Below, piece by piece: positions 15,844 to 23,866 of a stretch of DNA of 64,000 nucleotides. Each line of letters starts with the position of its first letter. Position 1 is the first letter of the stretch. The position numbers and the translations under genes were made by a program. The notes below the pieces were generated by a model, which was given only the letters and a program-made list of their open reading frames with translations, searched no databases and was not told the origin of the DNA. This DNA is from Reichenbachiella versicolor (lineage in GTDB: Bacteria; Bacteroidota; Bacteroidia; Cytophagales; Cyclobacteriaceae), in NCBI RefSeq assembly GCF_003171675.1, contig NZ_QFZQ01000008.1:62001-126000 (forward strand). The letters are read 5' to 3'.

Positions 15844-17247
15844 ATGGAATACAGAATCGAAAAAGACACCATGGGCGAGGTACAAGTACCCGCTGATAAG
15901 TACTGGGGCGCACAAACTCAGAGATCTAAAATGAACTTCAAAATAGGTGGCGAGTCAATGAAGATGCCTATTGAGATCATTAGAGCTTTTGCGATTTTGA
16001 AAAAATCTGCCGCTGAGACCAACGCTGCCCTTGGTGTGATGGATGAAGAAAAAAGCAAGTTGATTGGACAAGTATGTGATGAAATCCTAGAAGGTAAGCT
16101 TGATGATCAGTTTCCATTGGTAGTATGGCAAACGGGATCAGGTACACAGTCTAATATGAACTGTAACGAAGTCATCGCCAACAGAGCCCATGTGATCAAT
16201 GGTGGTACTTTGACCGATGCTAAGAAATTCATCCACCCAAATGATGATGTCAACAAATCTCAGTCATCAAATGATACTTTCCCTACAGCGATGCACATCG
16301 CAGGCTACAAGATGTTGATAGACGTTACTATTCCTAAGGTGACTAAACTAAGAGATACCTTGGCGGCCAAAGCTGAAGCATTCAGTGATGTAGTGAAAAT
16401 AGGTAGAACTCACTTCATGGACGCTACACCACTTACACTAGGTCATGAGTTTTCAGGATATGTAGCTCAATTAGACTTTGGCTTGAAGGCATTGAAAAAC
16501 ACCTTAGCTCACCTTTCAGAGTTGGCGCTAGGCGGTACTGCTGTCGGAACAGGCTTGAATACTCCAGAAGGATATTCTGAACTTGTAGCTGAGAAAATCG
16601 CAGGTCATGCTGAACTTCCATTCGTGACAGCAGCCAACAAATTCGAAGCATTGGCAGCACACGATGCGATAGTAGAGTCTCATGGAGCATTGAAGCAATT
16701 AGCAGTTAGCTTAATGAAAATTGGAAATGATATCAGAATGCTATCTTCTGGACCTAGAAGTGGTATTGGTGAAATCAAGATTCCAGAAAACGAACCAGGT
16801 TCATCTATTATGCCAGGTAAAGTAAACCCTACTCAGTGTGAAGCTTTGACAATGGTAGCAGCTCAAGTTATCGGAAACGATGTAGCAGTATCTGCTGGTG
16901 GTATGACGGGTCACTTCGAGCTAAATGTCTTCAAGCCAATGATGGTTTACAACTTGCTTAACTCGGCAAGATTAATCGGAGATGCTTGTGAATCATTCAA
17001 TGACAACTGTGCGGTAGGAATCGAGCCAAATCACCCAGTGATAGAAGAGAAGCTAGAAAAGTCATTGATGCTAGTAACTGCACTCAATACCCACATCGGA
17101 TATGAAAATGCAGCTGCAATTGCTAAAAAAGCACACAAAGAAGGAACGACATTGAGAGAAGCAGCTCTTGCATTGGAGCTATTGACCAATGAGCAGTTTG
17201 ACGAATGGGTAGTTCCAGCTGACATGGTAGGAAGCCTTAAGAAATAG
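15844..17247 (+). CDS. fumC: Class II fumarate hydratase
   Basis: 467 residues, standard for the oxygen-stable, iron-free homotetrameric enzyme that interconverts fumarate and L-malate in the citric acid cycle. The superfamily signature [16 protein letters not shown] is present at about residues 318-333, the active-site region [14 protein letters not shown] near 98-111, and the His-containing [14 protein letters not shown] near 184-197. The start [16 protein letters not shown] is canonical. A strong terminator follows at 17280. No other cycle gene adjoins, but sucC lies 5 kb away on the other strand. Confidence 0.97.
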   Translation: MEYRIEKDTMGEVQVPADKYWGAQTQRSKMNFKIGGESMKMPIEIIRAFAILKKSAAETNAALGVMDEEKSKLIGQVCDEILEGKLDDQFPLVVWQTGSGTQSNMNCNEVIANRAHVINGGTLTDAKKFIHPNDDVNKSQSSNDTFPTAMHIAGYKMLIDVTIPKVTKLRDTLAAKAEAFSDVVKIGRTHFMDATPLTLGHEFSGYVAQLDFGLKALKNTLAHLSELALGGTAVGTGLNTPEGYSELVAEKIAGHAELPFVTAANKFEALAAHDAIVESHGALKQLAVSLMKIGNDIRMLSSGPRSGIGEIKIPENEPGSSIMPGKVNPTQCEALTMVAAQVIGNDVAVSAGGMTGHFELNVFKPMMVYNLLNSARLIGDACESFNDNCAVGIEPNHPVIEEKLEKSLMLVTALNTHIGYENAAAIAKKAHKEGTTLREAALALELLTNEQFDEWVVPADMVGSLKK

Positions 17248-17279
17248 GACTAATTAGAATCTGAGAAAGAGTAACATTA

Positions 17280-17326
17280 CCGTTCGAGAGGTTTTTTAAA
17301 GACAAGAAACCCTCGAACGGTTTTTG
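17280..17326 (+). terminator. Intrinsic terminator of fumC
   Basis: Perfect 9-bp stem CCGTTCGAG (17280-17288) with CTCGAACGG (17312-17320), extended by a few more pairs, followed by TTTTTG. It lies 33 bp after the fumC stop. Confidence 0.85.
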
Positions 17327-17482
17327 TATATACGCTCTATATCAATAGGTTGTGAAGTGTGATTATACCCAAAGTAATATTAACAAAAATTGAAAAAGTA
17401 CTATTATTGTCAATTAATAGCTATATTCGAATCACGTTTCAGTTAAAGTGTTACTTTAAGTAGAATAAAATATCCCAATGTT

Positions 17483-18091
17483 ATGAGACATATTATAAGT
17501 GTTTTTTCAATTTTGATGGCTTTGACATTTGCTTTCAATGCATCTGCTCAAATGTCAAAGAGTGAGCAGAAGGAGTGGAAAAAACGAATCAAATCGTTGA
17601 CTCCTCAGCAATACAAAGCTTTGTTGGAAGAAAACAAGTCTTTGAAAGGTCAACTTAGCAGCCTTAAAAAGGATGCGGCAGGATTTGATACTAAGTTGAA
17701 AGAAAAAGACGATCAGATCTCTGATTACCAAGATCAAATCTCTAGTATGAGAAGTGAATTGGCAGCAGCGAAAAGAAAAGCAGCAGCAGGTGGAAGCGAA
17801 GGTGGAAGCATTGCAAGATCTTCAGGCCCTATCAAAGGAATCGTTTTCAAAGTTCAGATCGGAGCATTCAAACAAAAAGACTTAAAAGAATTTGCTAAGA
17901 ACAACCCATCTTTTGAAGTAGACGATGATAATGGTACATTGAGATACACAGTAGGTCTTTTCAGAGATTACTGGGAAGCTGATACTTTCAAGAAATATTT
18001 GAGAGAAATGGGTGTCAAAGGTGCATGGATCGTAGCATACAAAGACGGTAAAAGAGTACCTATTAAGGATGTCTTAGAAGGTGTTATCTAA
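17483..18091 (+). CDS. Exported coiled-coil protein with C-terminal SPOR-like domain
   Basis: 202 residues: signal peptide (FSILMALTFAFNASA), a coiled coil at about residues 35-95 (SLKGQLSSLKKDAAGFDTKL), a short Ala/Gly/Ser linker, then a C-terminal domain from about 115 with FKVQIGAFKQKDL and LRYTVGLFRDYWEADTFKKY. The VQIGAF strand and YTVG-F pattern are those of SPOR domains, which bind denuded peptidoglycan glycans at division sites. The protein is therefore probably periplasmic and cell-wall associated. Annotation pipelines often call close homologues ezrin/radixin/moesin-like because of the coiled coil. It stands alone between two terminators. Confidence 0.7.
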   Translation: MRHIISVFSILMALTFAFNASAQMSKSEQKEWKKRIKSLTPQQYKALLEENKSLKGQLSSLKKDAAGFDTKLKEKDDQISDYQDQISSMRSELAAAKRKAAAGGSEGGSIARSSGPIKGIVFKVQIGAFKQKDLKEFAKNNPSFEVDDDNGTLRYTVGLFRDYWEADTFKKYLREMGVKGAWIVAYKDGKRVPIKDVLEGVI

Positions 18092-18114
18092 GTCAACATT
18101 CTAAAAGAAATTTG

Positions 18115-18146
18115 AATCCTCGGCCATAGGTCGGGGATTTTTTTTG
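18115..18146 (+). terminator. Intrinsic terminator after the SPOR-like gene
   Basis: 11-bp stem AATCCTCGGCC (18115-18125) with GGTCGGGGATT (18129-18139), ATA loop and two G-U pairs, followed by a run of T. It lies 24 bp after the stop codon. Confidence 0.85.
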
Positions 18147-18178
18147 TCTATACACTAATTAGAATAATGCTATCTTTG
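18144..18178 (+). promoter_or_regulatory. Bacteroidota promoter of map
   Basis: TATCTTTG (18171-18178) matches TAnnTTTG exactly. TTG at 18144-18146 lies 24 bp upstream, slightly longer than usual and overlapping the preceding terminator's T-run. The map ATG is 18 bp downstream, giving a very short leader. Confidence 0.55.
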
Positions 18179-18195
18179 CACACTAATTCAAGGAA

Positions 18196-18978
18196 ATGAT
18201 TCATTATAAGACAAAGGACGAGATAGAATTGATGCGCCAAAGTGCTCAACTGGTTTCTAAAACCTTGGGCATGCTAGCGAAAGAAGTAAAACCCGGTGTC
18301 ACTCCGCTTTATCTAGACTCACTTGCAGAGTCTTTCATTAGAGATAATGGAGGTGTGCCAGGTTTCCTTGGTCTGTACGATTTTCCCAATACCCTATGCA
18401 TGTCTCTTAATGAGCAGGTCGTTCATGGTATACCTAATGATACCCCACTGGAGAGCGGAGATGTGATTAGTATCGATTGTGGCGTTTTGATGAATGGCTT
18501 CTATGGTGATCATGCTTATACTTTTGAAGTAGGAGAGGTAGCTCCTGAAACCAAGCGCTTATTAGAAGTTACCAAAGAGTGCTTAGATCTTGGAATCAAG
18601 CAAGTGAAGAAGGGGAATAGAATTGGTGACATTAGTTTTGCTATACAGCAATATGCTGAGAGAAACGGCTACGGTGTAGTGAGAGAGTTGGTTGGTCATG
18701 GATTAGGTCGAGAGATGCATGAGAGCCCTGAGGTTCCTAATTTTGGAAAGAGAGGTAGAGGGCCGGCTCTGAAAGATGGTCTAGTCATCGCTATAGAGCC
18801 GATGATTAATCTGGGAACAAAGAATGTTCGTCAGCTGTCAGATGGCTGGACGATCATTACGGCTGACAAAAAGCCGTCTGCTCACTTTGAACATGATGTG
18901 GCAGTAGTGGATGGAAAGGCAGAAGTATTATCTACCTTTACATATATAGAAGAGGCACTAGAAAGTGTAAAAAGTTAA
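18196..18978 (+). CDS. map: Methionine aminopeptidase type I
   Basis: 260 residues, the size of bacterial type I enzymes without an N-terminal zinc finger. All five metal ligands are visible: Asp94, Asp105, His168 (GHGLGREMHE), Glu201 (AIEPMI) and Glu232 (HFEHDVAV); His78 in VVHGIP is the usual substrate-contacting histidine. It removes the N-terminal methionine from nascent proteins when the next residue is small. In many bacteria map lies in the ribosomal protein cluster; here it stands alone, with its own TATCTTTG promoter just upstream. Confidence 0.95.
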   Translation: MIHYKTKDEIELMRQSAQLVSKTLGMLAKEVKPGVTPLYLDSLAESFIRDNGGVPGFLGLYDFPNTLCMSLNEQVVHGIPNDTPLESGDVISIDCGVLMNGFYGDHAYTFEVGEVAPETKRLLEVTKECLDLGIKQVKKGNRIGDISFAIQQYAERNGYGVVRELVGHGLGREMHESPEVPNFGKRGRGPALKDGLVIAIEPMINLGTKNVRQLSDGWTIITADKKPSAHFEHDVAVVDGKAEVLSTFTYIEEALESVKS

Positions 18979-19081
18979 AAATATGTCTCGAGCAGATCAT
19001 ACAATTAAATAAATGCTTTGTTCGTTAGTTTACTAAATTCTACCTATTTTTTCACCCTAAATTCGCTTGAACTAATTCATT

Positions 19082-19771
19082 ATGGAAAGTACGTACCAAT
19101 TCTGGTCAACCTACGGTTTCACTGGTGCACTTGCATTAGTAGTAATATCAGCTTCGATCTATATCCTTTATTCTTTGATTACTGTTCTAATCGGTAACAG
19201 ATCTAAGAAGTACAACTTTATCCTTAAAAACGAAGTCATGATTATGATGACTGCTTCTATAGGTTTCGCATTGGCGATTGGTATAGTGGTAAGTGTTTTA
19301 CTTCTCAATGAAAGAGATTTCACACACATCTTTGTTTTTAGTTTAAAAACAGGAATGGCAGCAGCAGCAGGCTTGACTGTTGGATTTGCTGCCAGAGCAT
19401 ATTTGAAAGTGTATTATCCTTTTATTTTGGATAGAAAGCTATCAGATATCCGATTCAAACCTAGGAAGCACCCTCACACAGGAAACTTGATGAGACTTCT
19501 TAATGAGGAAGAGGAAGACAAGTACTTGACTGAAGAAATGATTCGTCAGGAGGATGAGTTCAAATTTGACTTTGACGTATGGTTGGATGAAGTGACTGAC
19601 AAAACCATCATCGAAACTTATAAAGGAACAGCCGATAGAGAATGTCCTAGATGTCATTTTAAAATTTTAAAACTGACCAGTGAAGAGATAGATACGGTTA
19701 CTAAGAAAGAAATCAAGCATTTCCATTGTTCGTACTGTGGTCACAGAGAACGAGAGGAAGTAGAGAAGTAA
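19082..19771 (+). CDS. Membrane protein with C-terminal zinc ribbon, function unknown
   Basis: 229 residues. Three hydrophobic segments (about 13-37, 51-73, 83-107; the second includes MMTASIGFALAIGIVVSVLL) form an N-terminal membrane part. A charged cytosolic stretch with an acidic patch (NEEEEDKYL) follows, and then a four-cysteine zinc ribbon: CPRCH at about 191 and CSYCGH at about 217. The layout suggests a membrane anchor presenting a small zinc module to the cytoplasm. I do not recognise the family. It is isolated between map and a bidirectional terminator. Confidence 0.6.
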   Translation: MESTYQFWSTYGFTGALALVVISASIYILYSLITVLIGNRSKKYNFILKNEVMIMMTASIGFALAIGIVVSVLLLNERDFTHIFVFSLKTGMAAAAGLTVGFAARAYLKVYYPFILDRKLSDIRFKPRKHPHTGNLMRLLNEEEEDKYLTEEMIRQEDEFKFDFDVWLDEVTDKTIIETYKGTADRECPRCHFKILKLTSEEIDTVTKKEIKHFHCSYCGHREREEVEK

Positions 19772-20102
19772 TCACAATTGAAAGAAAAAAATCCTAGTTT
19801 GTTAAAGACTAGGATTTTTTTTGCTCTATGGATTAGTGTTTACTCTTTTCTCTATCCATTTTACTTGATGAATTCAATCTTTTTGTATTTGAAAGGAAGT
19901 AATAAAAGGTACTTTGGTTTAGTAGATCTTTTTTACCCGAATGCTTAGGTATACTTATTGGGTTAATTAAAAATCTAACGACTTTAGAATCTTTATGAAA
20001 TGACTAAATATTTATTATTGCATCAATGTTGCATTTTTTAGACAGCTCATTTCTAGAGACTAGTACATGCTTCACTATTGAGGATTTTTTCAAGAGTAAA
20101 TA
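19772..20102. other. 331-bp intergenic region with terminator and probable promoter of the flavoprotein/transporter pair
   Basis: A perfect hairpin terminator lies at 19788-19822. The rest is AT-rich. Near 20016-20032 TTGCAT occurs twice, and TATTATTG (one mismatch from TAnnTTTG) lies at about 20012-20019, so a promoter for the gene at 20103 is possible. No further gene or RNA is seen. Confidence 0.4.
19788..19822. terminator. Bidirectional-looking intrinsic terminator
   Basis: Perfect 10-bp stem AAATCCTAGT (19789-19798) with ACTAGGATTT (19808-19817), followed by T8 on the + strand and preceded by an A-rich run. It lies 17 bp after the zinc-ribbon membrane gene. Confidence 0.88.
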
Positions 20103-21224
20103 ATGATAGAAAATAACAAAACAGATGTCATTGTAGTCGGGGCAGGAGCAGCTGGATTAGGTGTTTCAGTCATATTAAGTAAGTTAGGATTAGATTTCAT
20201 AGTTCTAGAAAAAGATGAAGTCGGTGCTTCGTTTAAAAAATGGCCAAAGGAAACTAAATTCATTTCTCCTTCCTTTACAGGTAATTTCTTTAAAATGGCA
20301 GATTTAAATGCCATTACTCCTGATACTTCTCCTGCCTTATCTCTAATGACAGAGCACCCTACTGGAGAGGAATATGCTTCTTACCTTGAAGGACTTTCTG
20401 CATATCACAAATTACCTGTTTATACAGGCGTAGAAGTCAAAGAAATACAGAAAGACGGAAGATTATTTACACTAGATACAAGTCTCGGAAGCTACGAATG
20501 TAAATTCTTAATATGGGCAGCTGGAGAGTATCAATACCCCAAAAGAAAAAGTTTTCAGGGTAGTGGCCTAAGTACGCATTATTCAGAAGTTCCTTCATTT
20601 TCTGAATTGGACGGAGATGAACACATTGTAATAGGCGCTTATGAGTCTGGATTTGACGCTGCGTGTAATCTTATTAATCAGGGGAAGAAAGTGATTCTTT
20701 TGGATGATTCAAACTATTTGGAGCATGTAGAAAGTGATTCTAGTTATTGTCTTTCACCATTCACTAGAGATAGGATTAATAGCGTAATAGATCAATTAGA
20801 TTATCATTCACAAACAAAAGTTGAGAGTGTTGAATTTATAGACAATAAATATCTAGTCAAGACTAAGAATGGCAAAGAGTTCGAGACTAGTCAAAAGCCC
20901 ATTAACTGTACAGGCTTCGCTAGTAGTCTGAAACTTGTCCAAGATCTTTTTATTTTCAACAAACAAGGATATCCTCTATTAACTGAATTGGATGAAGCTA
21001 CTAGAACAAAAAACTTGTTTCTGGTAGGCCCTCAAGTGAAGCATGATAATGCTCTGTTTTGCTTCATATACAAGTACCGACAGAGGTTTGCTATAGTAGC
21101 TGAGACAATTGCTAAGAGAAAGCGCGTTAAACGAAAACTCCTTAAAACGGTGCTTAAGGATTATAAGGAGCTCAATTTCTATCTAGATGATTTATCCTGT
21201 TGTGATGGAGAATGTGTTTGCTAG
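20103..21224 (+). CDS. FAD/NAD(P)-dependent oxidoreductase with cysteine-rich tail, probable arsenic-resistance flavoprotein
   Basis: 373 residues. The N-terminus VIVVGAGAAGLGVSVIL is an FAD-binding Rossmann motif, followed by the EKDEVGASFKKWP region typical of flavin monooxygenases and thioredoxin-reductase-like enzymes. A second dinucleotide site lies near residue 180 (IVIGAYESGFDAACNLI), where the third glycine of GxGxxG-like motifs is shifted. The last residues form CCDGECVC, a soft-metal-type cysteine cluster. It sits 94 bp upstream of an ACR3-like transporter, so a role with arsenite (as in ArsO-like flavoproteins) is plausible. The flavoprotein call is secure; the arsenic link is inference from tail and neighbour. 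Confidence 0.75.
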   Translation: MIENNKTDVIVVGAGAAGLGVSVILSKLGLDFIVLEKDEVGASFKKWPKETKFISPSFTGNFFKMADLNAITPDTSPALSLMTEHPTGEEYASYLEGLSAYHKLPVYTGVEVKEIQKDGRLFTLDTSLGSYECKFLIWAAGEYQYPKRKSFQGSGLSTHYSEVPSFSELDGDEHIVIGAYESGFDAACNLINQGKKVILLDDSNYLEHVESDSSYCLSPFTRDRINSVIDQLDYHSQTKVESVEFIDNKYLVKTKNGKEFETSQKPINCTGFASSLKLVQDLFIFNKQGYPLLTELDEATRTKNLFLVGPQVKHDNALFCFIYKYRQRFAIVAETIAKRKRVKRKLLKTVLKDYKELNFYLDDLSCCDGECVC

Positions 21225-21318
21225 AAGTTTGATATTGACTGATTGATCTAATACAAACATTTTTTAAGTATTCTTTTATAAATGCATGTCTTCTGATAAA
21301 GACAATGCCTAATAAGTT

Positions 21319-22272
21319 ATGAAACCATATCTGGAATCTCTTTTAATGATTGCTGCAATAGTAGCAGGCTCTTTAGTTGGCCTTTTCACATCGTTTCAAA
21401 GCTCTTGGACAGACTATTTCATTCTTGCAATGTTGTTTTTCCTGTTTTACAATATTTCGTTGGATAAGTTATTCAAGCAGATAAAGAACAAGAGATATCT
21501 TTTGACTGCCTTATTATCAAACTTTGTGGCAATACCGACTATAGCTTTTTTACTAGCGTCAATGTTTGTGTCGAATGAAAGTGCAATTTTTATTGGTTTG
21601 ATTATCTACATGGTCGCTCCATGTACTGATTGGTATTTAGGGTTTACAAAACTAGCTGGCGGAGATGTAGAGTTAAATTCAGCCTTGTTGCCATTCAATT
21701 TACTATTGCAAATTCTTCTTTTACCAGTCTATCTTTATGCGGGTACATCGAATTCATTTAGTATCCCTTTCGATGCATTTTTTGAAGTAATGGTTTATTG
21801 GGTGCTTTTACCATTTGTTATTGCGCAAATGGTACGCTTGCTTGTTAATAAACTTAAACCGTTTCTTTTTGAGAAGAGCGTTTCTTTATCTGAGAGATTA
21901 ACCTTTATCGCTATAGTTCTGTTGATTTTTTCTATTTTCAATTCAAATGTTGAATCCCTGATAGAGAATGCTTTCGTTCTTCCTAAAATGTTTGCAGCTA
22001 TATTGAGCTTCTTTATTCTAACCTTCTTTCTAGCCAGATTCATCTCAAGAGCTTCTTCTTTTTCAAAAAAGGAAGAGGTGAGCCTGACGATGACAACAGC
22101 AGCGAGAAATGCTCCGCTAATGTTGGCCGTAAGCTTAATATTTTTTCCAGACGAACCACTCATTCATCTAGTTTTAGTAGTTGGTATGTTAGTAGAATTC
22201 CCTCACCTCATTACCATAACGTACTTCCTAAAGAAGAAAGTTTATAAAAGAGGTCTTTCAGTTTCTACATAG
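21319..22272 (+). CDS. ACR3-like arsenic resistance / bile acid:sodium symporter family permease
   Basis: 317 residues with about nine or ten hydrophobic segments. The motif MVAPCTDWYLGFTKLAGGD at about residues 97-115, followed by ALLPFNLLLQILLLPVYLY, matches the conserved cysteine and following helix of COG0798 (ACR3-type) arsenite permeases and their bile-acid-symporter relatives. ACR3 proteins export arsenite using the membrane potential. The upstream flavoprotein with a Cys-rich tail supports the arsenic reading, but arsR and arsC are not nearby, so another anion cannot be excluded. Confidence 0.72.
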   Translation: MKPYLESLLMIAAIVAGSLVGLFTSFQSSWTDYFILAMLFFLFYNISLDKLFKQIKNKRYLLTALLSNFVAIPTIAFLLASMFVSNESAIFIGLIIYMVAPCTDWYLGFTKLAGGDVELNSALLPFNLLLQILLLPVYLYAGTSNSFSIPFDAFFEVMVYWVLLPFVIAQMVRLLVNKLKPFLFEKSVSLSERLTFIAIVLLIFSIFNSNVESLIENAFVLPKMFAAILSFFILTFFLARFISRASSFSKKEEVSLTMTTAARNAPLMLAVSLIFFPDEPLIHLVLVVGMLVEFPHLITITYFLKKKVYKRGLSVST

Positions 22273-22321
22273 ATTCATTTTTAGTTGAAATGATATGATT
22301 ACGTCTAGTATAAGATCGGTT

Positions 22322-22362
22322 ACATAAAAAATAAGCCTCGCCAAAATTAATTGACGAGGCTT
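22322..22362 (-). terminator. Intrinsic terminator downstream of tRNA-Arg
   Basis: Perfect 8-bp stem AAGCCTCG (22333-22340) with CGAGGCTT (22355-22362); read on the minus strand it is followed by ATTTTTTATG. It lies directly after the tRNA gene. Confidence 0.85.
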
Positions 22363-22364
22363 AG

Positions 22365-22438
22365 CGTACCCGGAAGGATTCGAACCCTCAACCCTCAGAG
22401 CCGAAATCTGATATTCTATCCAGTTGAACTACGGGTAC
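22365..22438 (-). tRNA. tRNA-Arg, anticodon TCG
   Basis: 74 nt on the minus strand. Acceptor GTACCCG pairs perfectly with CGGGTAC; D-stem GTTC/GAAT; anticodon stem TCAGA/TCTGA around loop TTTCGGC, giving anticodon TCG at 34-36 with U33 and G37 (codon CGA, arginine); T-arm GAGGG, TTCGAAT, CCTTC. Discriminator base is G, and CCA is not encoded. A terminator follows. It lies 70 bp downstream of sucC on the same strand. Confidence 0.93.
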
Positions 22439-22455
22439 TGTTGTTTGATAGTTGC

Positions 22456-22496
22456 TAGTCCATAGTCAGTAGACCTATTCTCTAAACTATGGACTA
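22456..22496. repeat. 11-bp inverted repeat between sucC and tRNA-Arg
   Basis: TAGTCCATAGT (22456-22466) and ACTATGGACTA (22486-22496) are perfect complements around a 19-base loop. On the minus strand it follows the sucC stop by 12 bp and precedes the tRNA by 18 bp. No U-tract follows, so it may be an RNA-processing or mRNA-end hairpin rather than a terminator. Confidence 0.5.
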
Positions 22497-22508
22497 TCAT
22501 TTGCCAAC

Positions 22509-23717
22509 TTAAATCAATTCTTTCACTTTCGCAGCAGCATCTTTCAATAATACTGCAGAGTACACTTTCAATCCTGATTCGTCGATGATCTTAGCTCCTT
22601 CTTCAGCATTAGTACCTTGTAGTCTTACAATGATAGGAATATTGATCTCTCCGATGTTTTTATATGCCTCTACTACACCGTTAGCAACTCTGTCACATCT
22701 TACGATTCCTCCAAAGATGTTAATCAAAATTGCCTTAACGTTAGGATCTTTCATAATGATACGGAAACCAGCCTCTACAGTCTGAGCGTTAGCAGACCCT
22801 CCTACATCAAGGAAGTTAGCAGGCTCTCCACCAGATAACTTGATAATGTCCATAGTAGCCATAGCGAGTCCAGCACCATTTACCATACACCCTACATTTC
22901 CATCTAGTTTCACATAATTAAGACCAGACTGTCCAGCTTCTACTTCTGCAGGATCTTCTTCTGAGAGATCTCTAAGCTCATGAAGATCTTTGTGTCTGAA
23001 GAGTGCATTGTCATCTAGATCTACTTTAGCATCTACTGCTAAAATTTTGTTATCAGAAGTTTTCAATACAGGATTGATTTCGAACATAGATGAATCGGTA
23101 CCCACGTAAGCTTTGTAAAGAGCAAAGATGAACTTCACCATTTCTTTGAAAGCCTGACCTTCTAGACCAAGAGCGAAGGCCACTTTTCTTGCTTGAAATC
23201 CTTGCAGACCAACTGAAGGGTCTATCCATTCTTTGATGATTTTTTCAGGAGTTTCTTCAGCAACAGTTTCGATGTCCATACCCCCTTCAGTAGACGCCAT
23301 TATTACATTGCATCCTTTAGCTCTGTCCAGAAGGATACTCATGTAGTATTCTTTTGGATCGCTTTCACCTGGATAATAAACATCCTGTGCAATCAATACT
23401 TTGTTGACTAATTTACCTTCTGGGCCTGTTTGGTGAGTTACAAGTGTACCACCTAAAATATCTTTAGCTTTTTGAGGAACTTCATCAAGACTTTTTGCTA
23501 AAACTACACCATTAGATCCAGTTTCATTGATTTTACCTTTTCCTCGACCACCAGCGTGGATCTGAGCTTTGACCACGTACCATTCAGTACCTGTACTTTC
23601 ATTGAGCTCCTTAGCAGCTACCAATGCCTCGTCTGGTGTATCTGCAACAATTCCTTCTTGGATCGTTACTCCGTATCCTTTCAGGATCTCTTTGGATTGA
23701 TATTCGTGAATGTTCAT
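22509..23717 (-). CDS. sucC: Succinyl-CoA synthetase (ADP-forming), beta subunit
   Basis: 402 residues, standard. The ATP-grasp N-terminus MNIHEYQSKEILKGYGV is followed by VVKAQIHAGGRGKGK (nucleotide-binding loop) at about 49-63, FEINPVL (metal site) and, in the C-terminal ligase domain, NIFGGIVRCDRVANGVV. It pairs with SucD to convert succinyl-CoA and phosphate plus ADP (or GDP) to succinate, CoA and ATP (or GTP) in the citric acid cycle. sucD is not in the window, as is common in Bacteroidota where the two are unlinked. A good promoter lies at 23742-23772. Transcription may run on into tRNA-Arg. Confidence 0.97.
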   Translation of the reverse strand: MNIHEYQSKEILKGYGVTIQEGIVADTPDEALVAAKELNESTGTEWYVVKAQIHAGGRGKGKINETGSNGVVLAKSLDEVPQKAKDILGGTLVTHQTGPEGKLVNKVLIAQDVYYPGESDPKEYYMSILLDRAKGCNVIMASTEGGMDIETVAEETPEKIIKEWIDPSVGLQGFQARKVAFALGLEGQAFKEMVKFIFALYKAYVGTDSSMFEINPVLKTSDNKILAVDAKVDLDDNALFRHKDLHELRDLSEEDPAEVEAGQSGLNYVKLDGNVGCMVNGAGLAMATMDIIKLSGGEPANFLDVGGSANAQTVEAGFRIIMKDPNVKAILINIFGGIVRCDRVANGVVEAYKNIGEINIPIIVRLQGTNAEEGAKIIDESGLKVYSAVLLKDAAAKVKELI

Positions 23718-23741
23718 CTTACTTCTATATATATTTTGGTG

Positions 23742-23772
23742 CGAATCTAAATTAACCCCTGCGCTTTATCAA
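23742..23772 (-). promoter_or_regulatory. Bacteroidota promoter of sucC
   Basis: On the minus strand TTG (23770-23772) is followed after 20 bp by TAGATTCG (23742-23749), one mismatch from TAnnTTTG. The sucC ATG is 25 bp downstream. Confidence 0.5.
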
Positions 23773-23866
23773 GTTGACGAATTTTTTACTTCTACCTAGT
23801 CAGGAAAATTGTCTGTTTATTAATGCGTATTTCAATATCTTTCAGCATTATCCTTAGTTCAGCACC

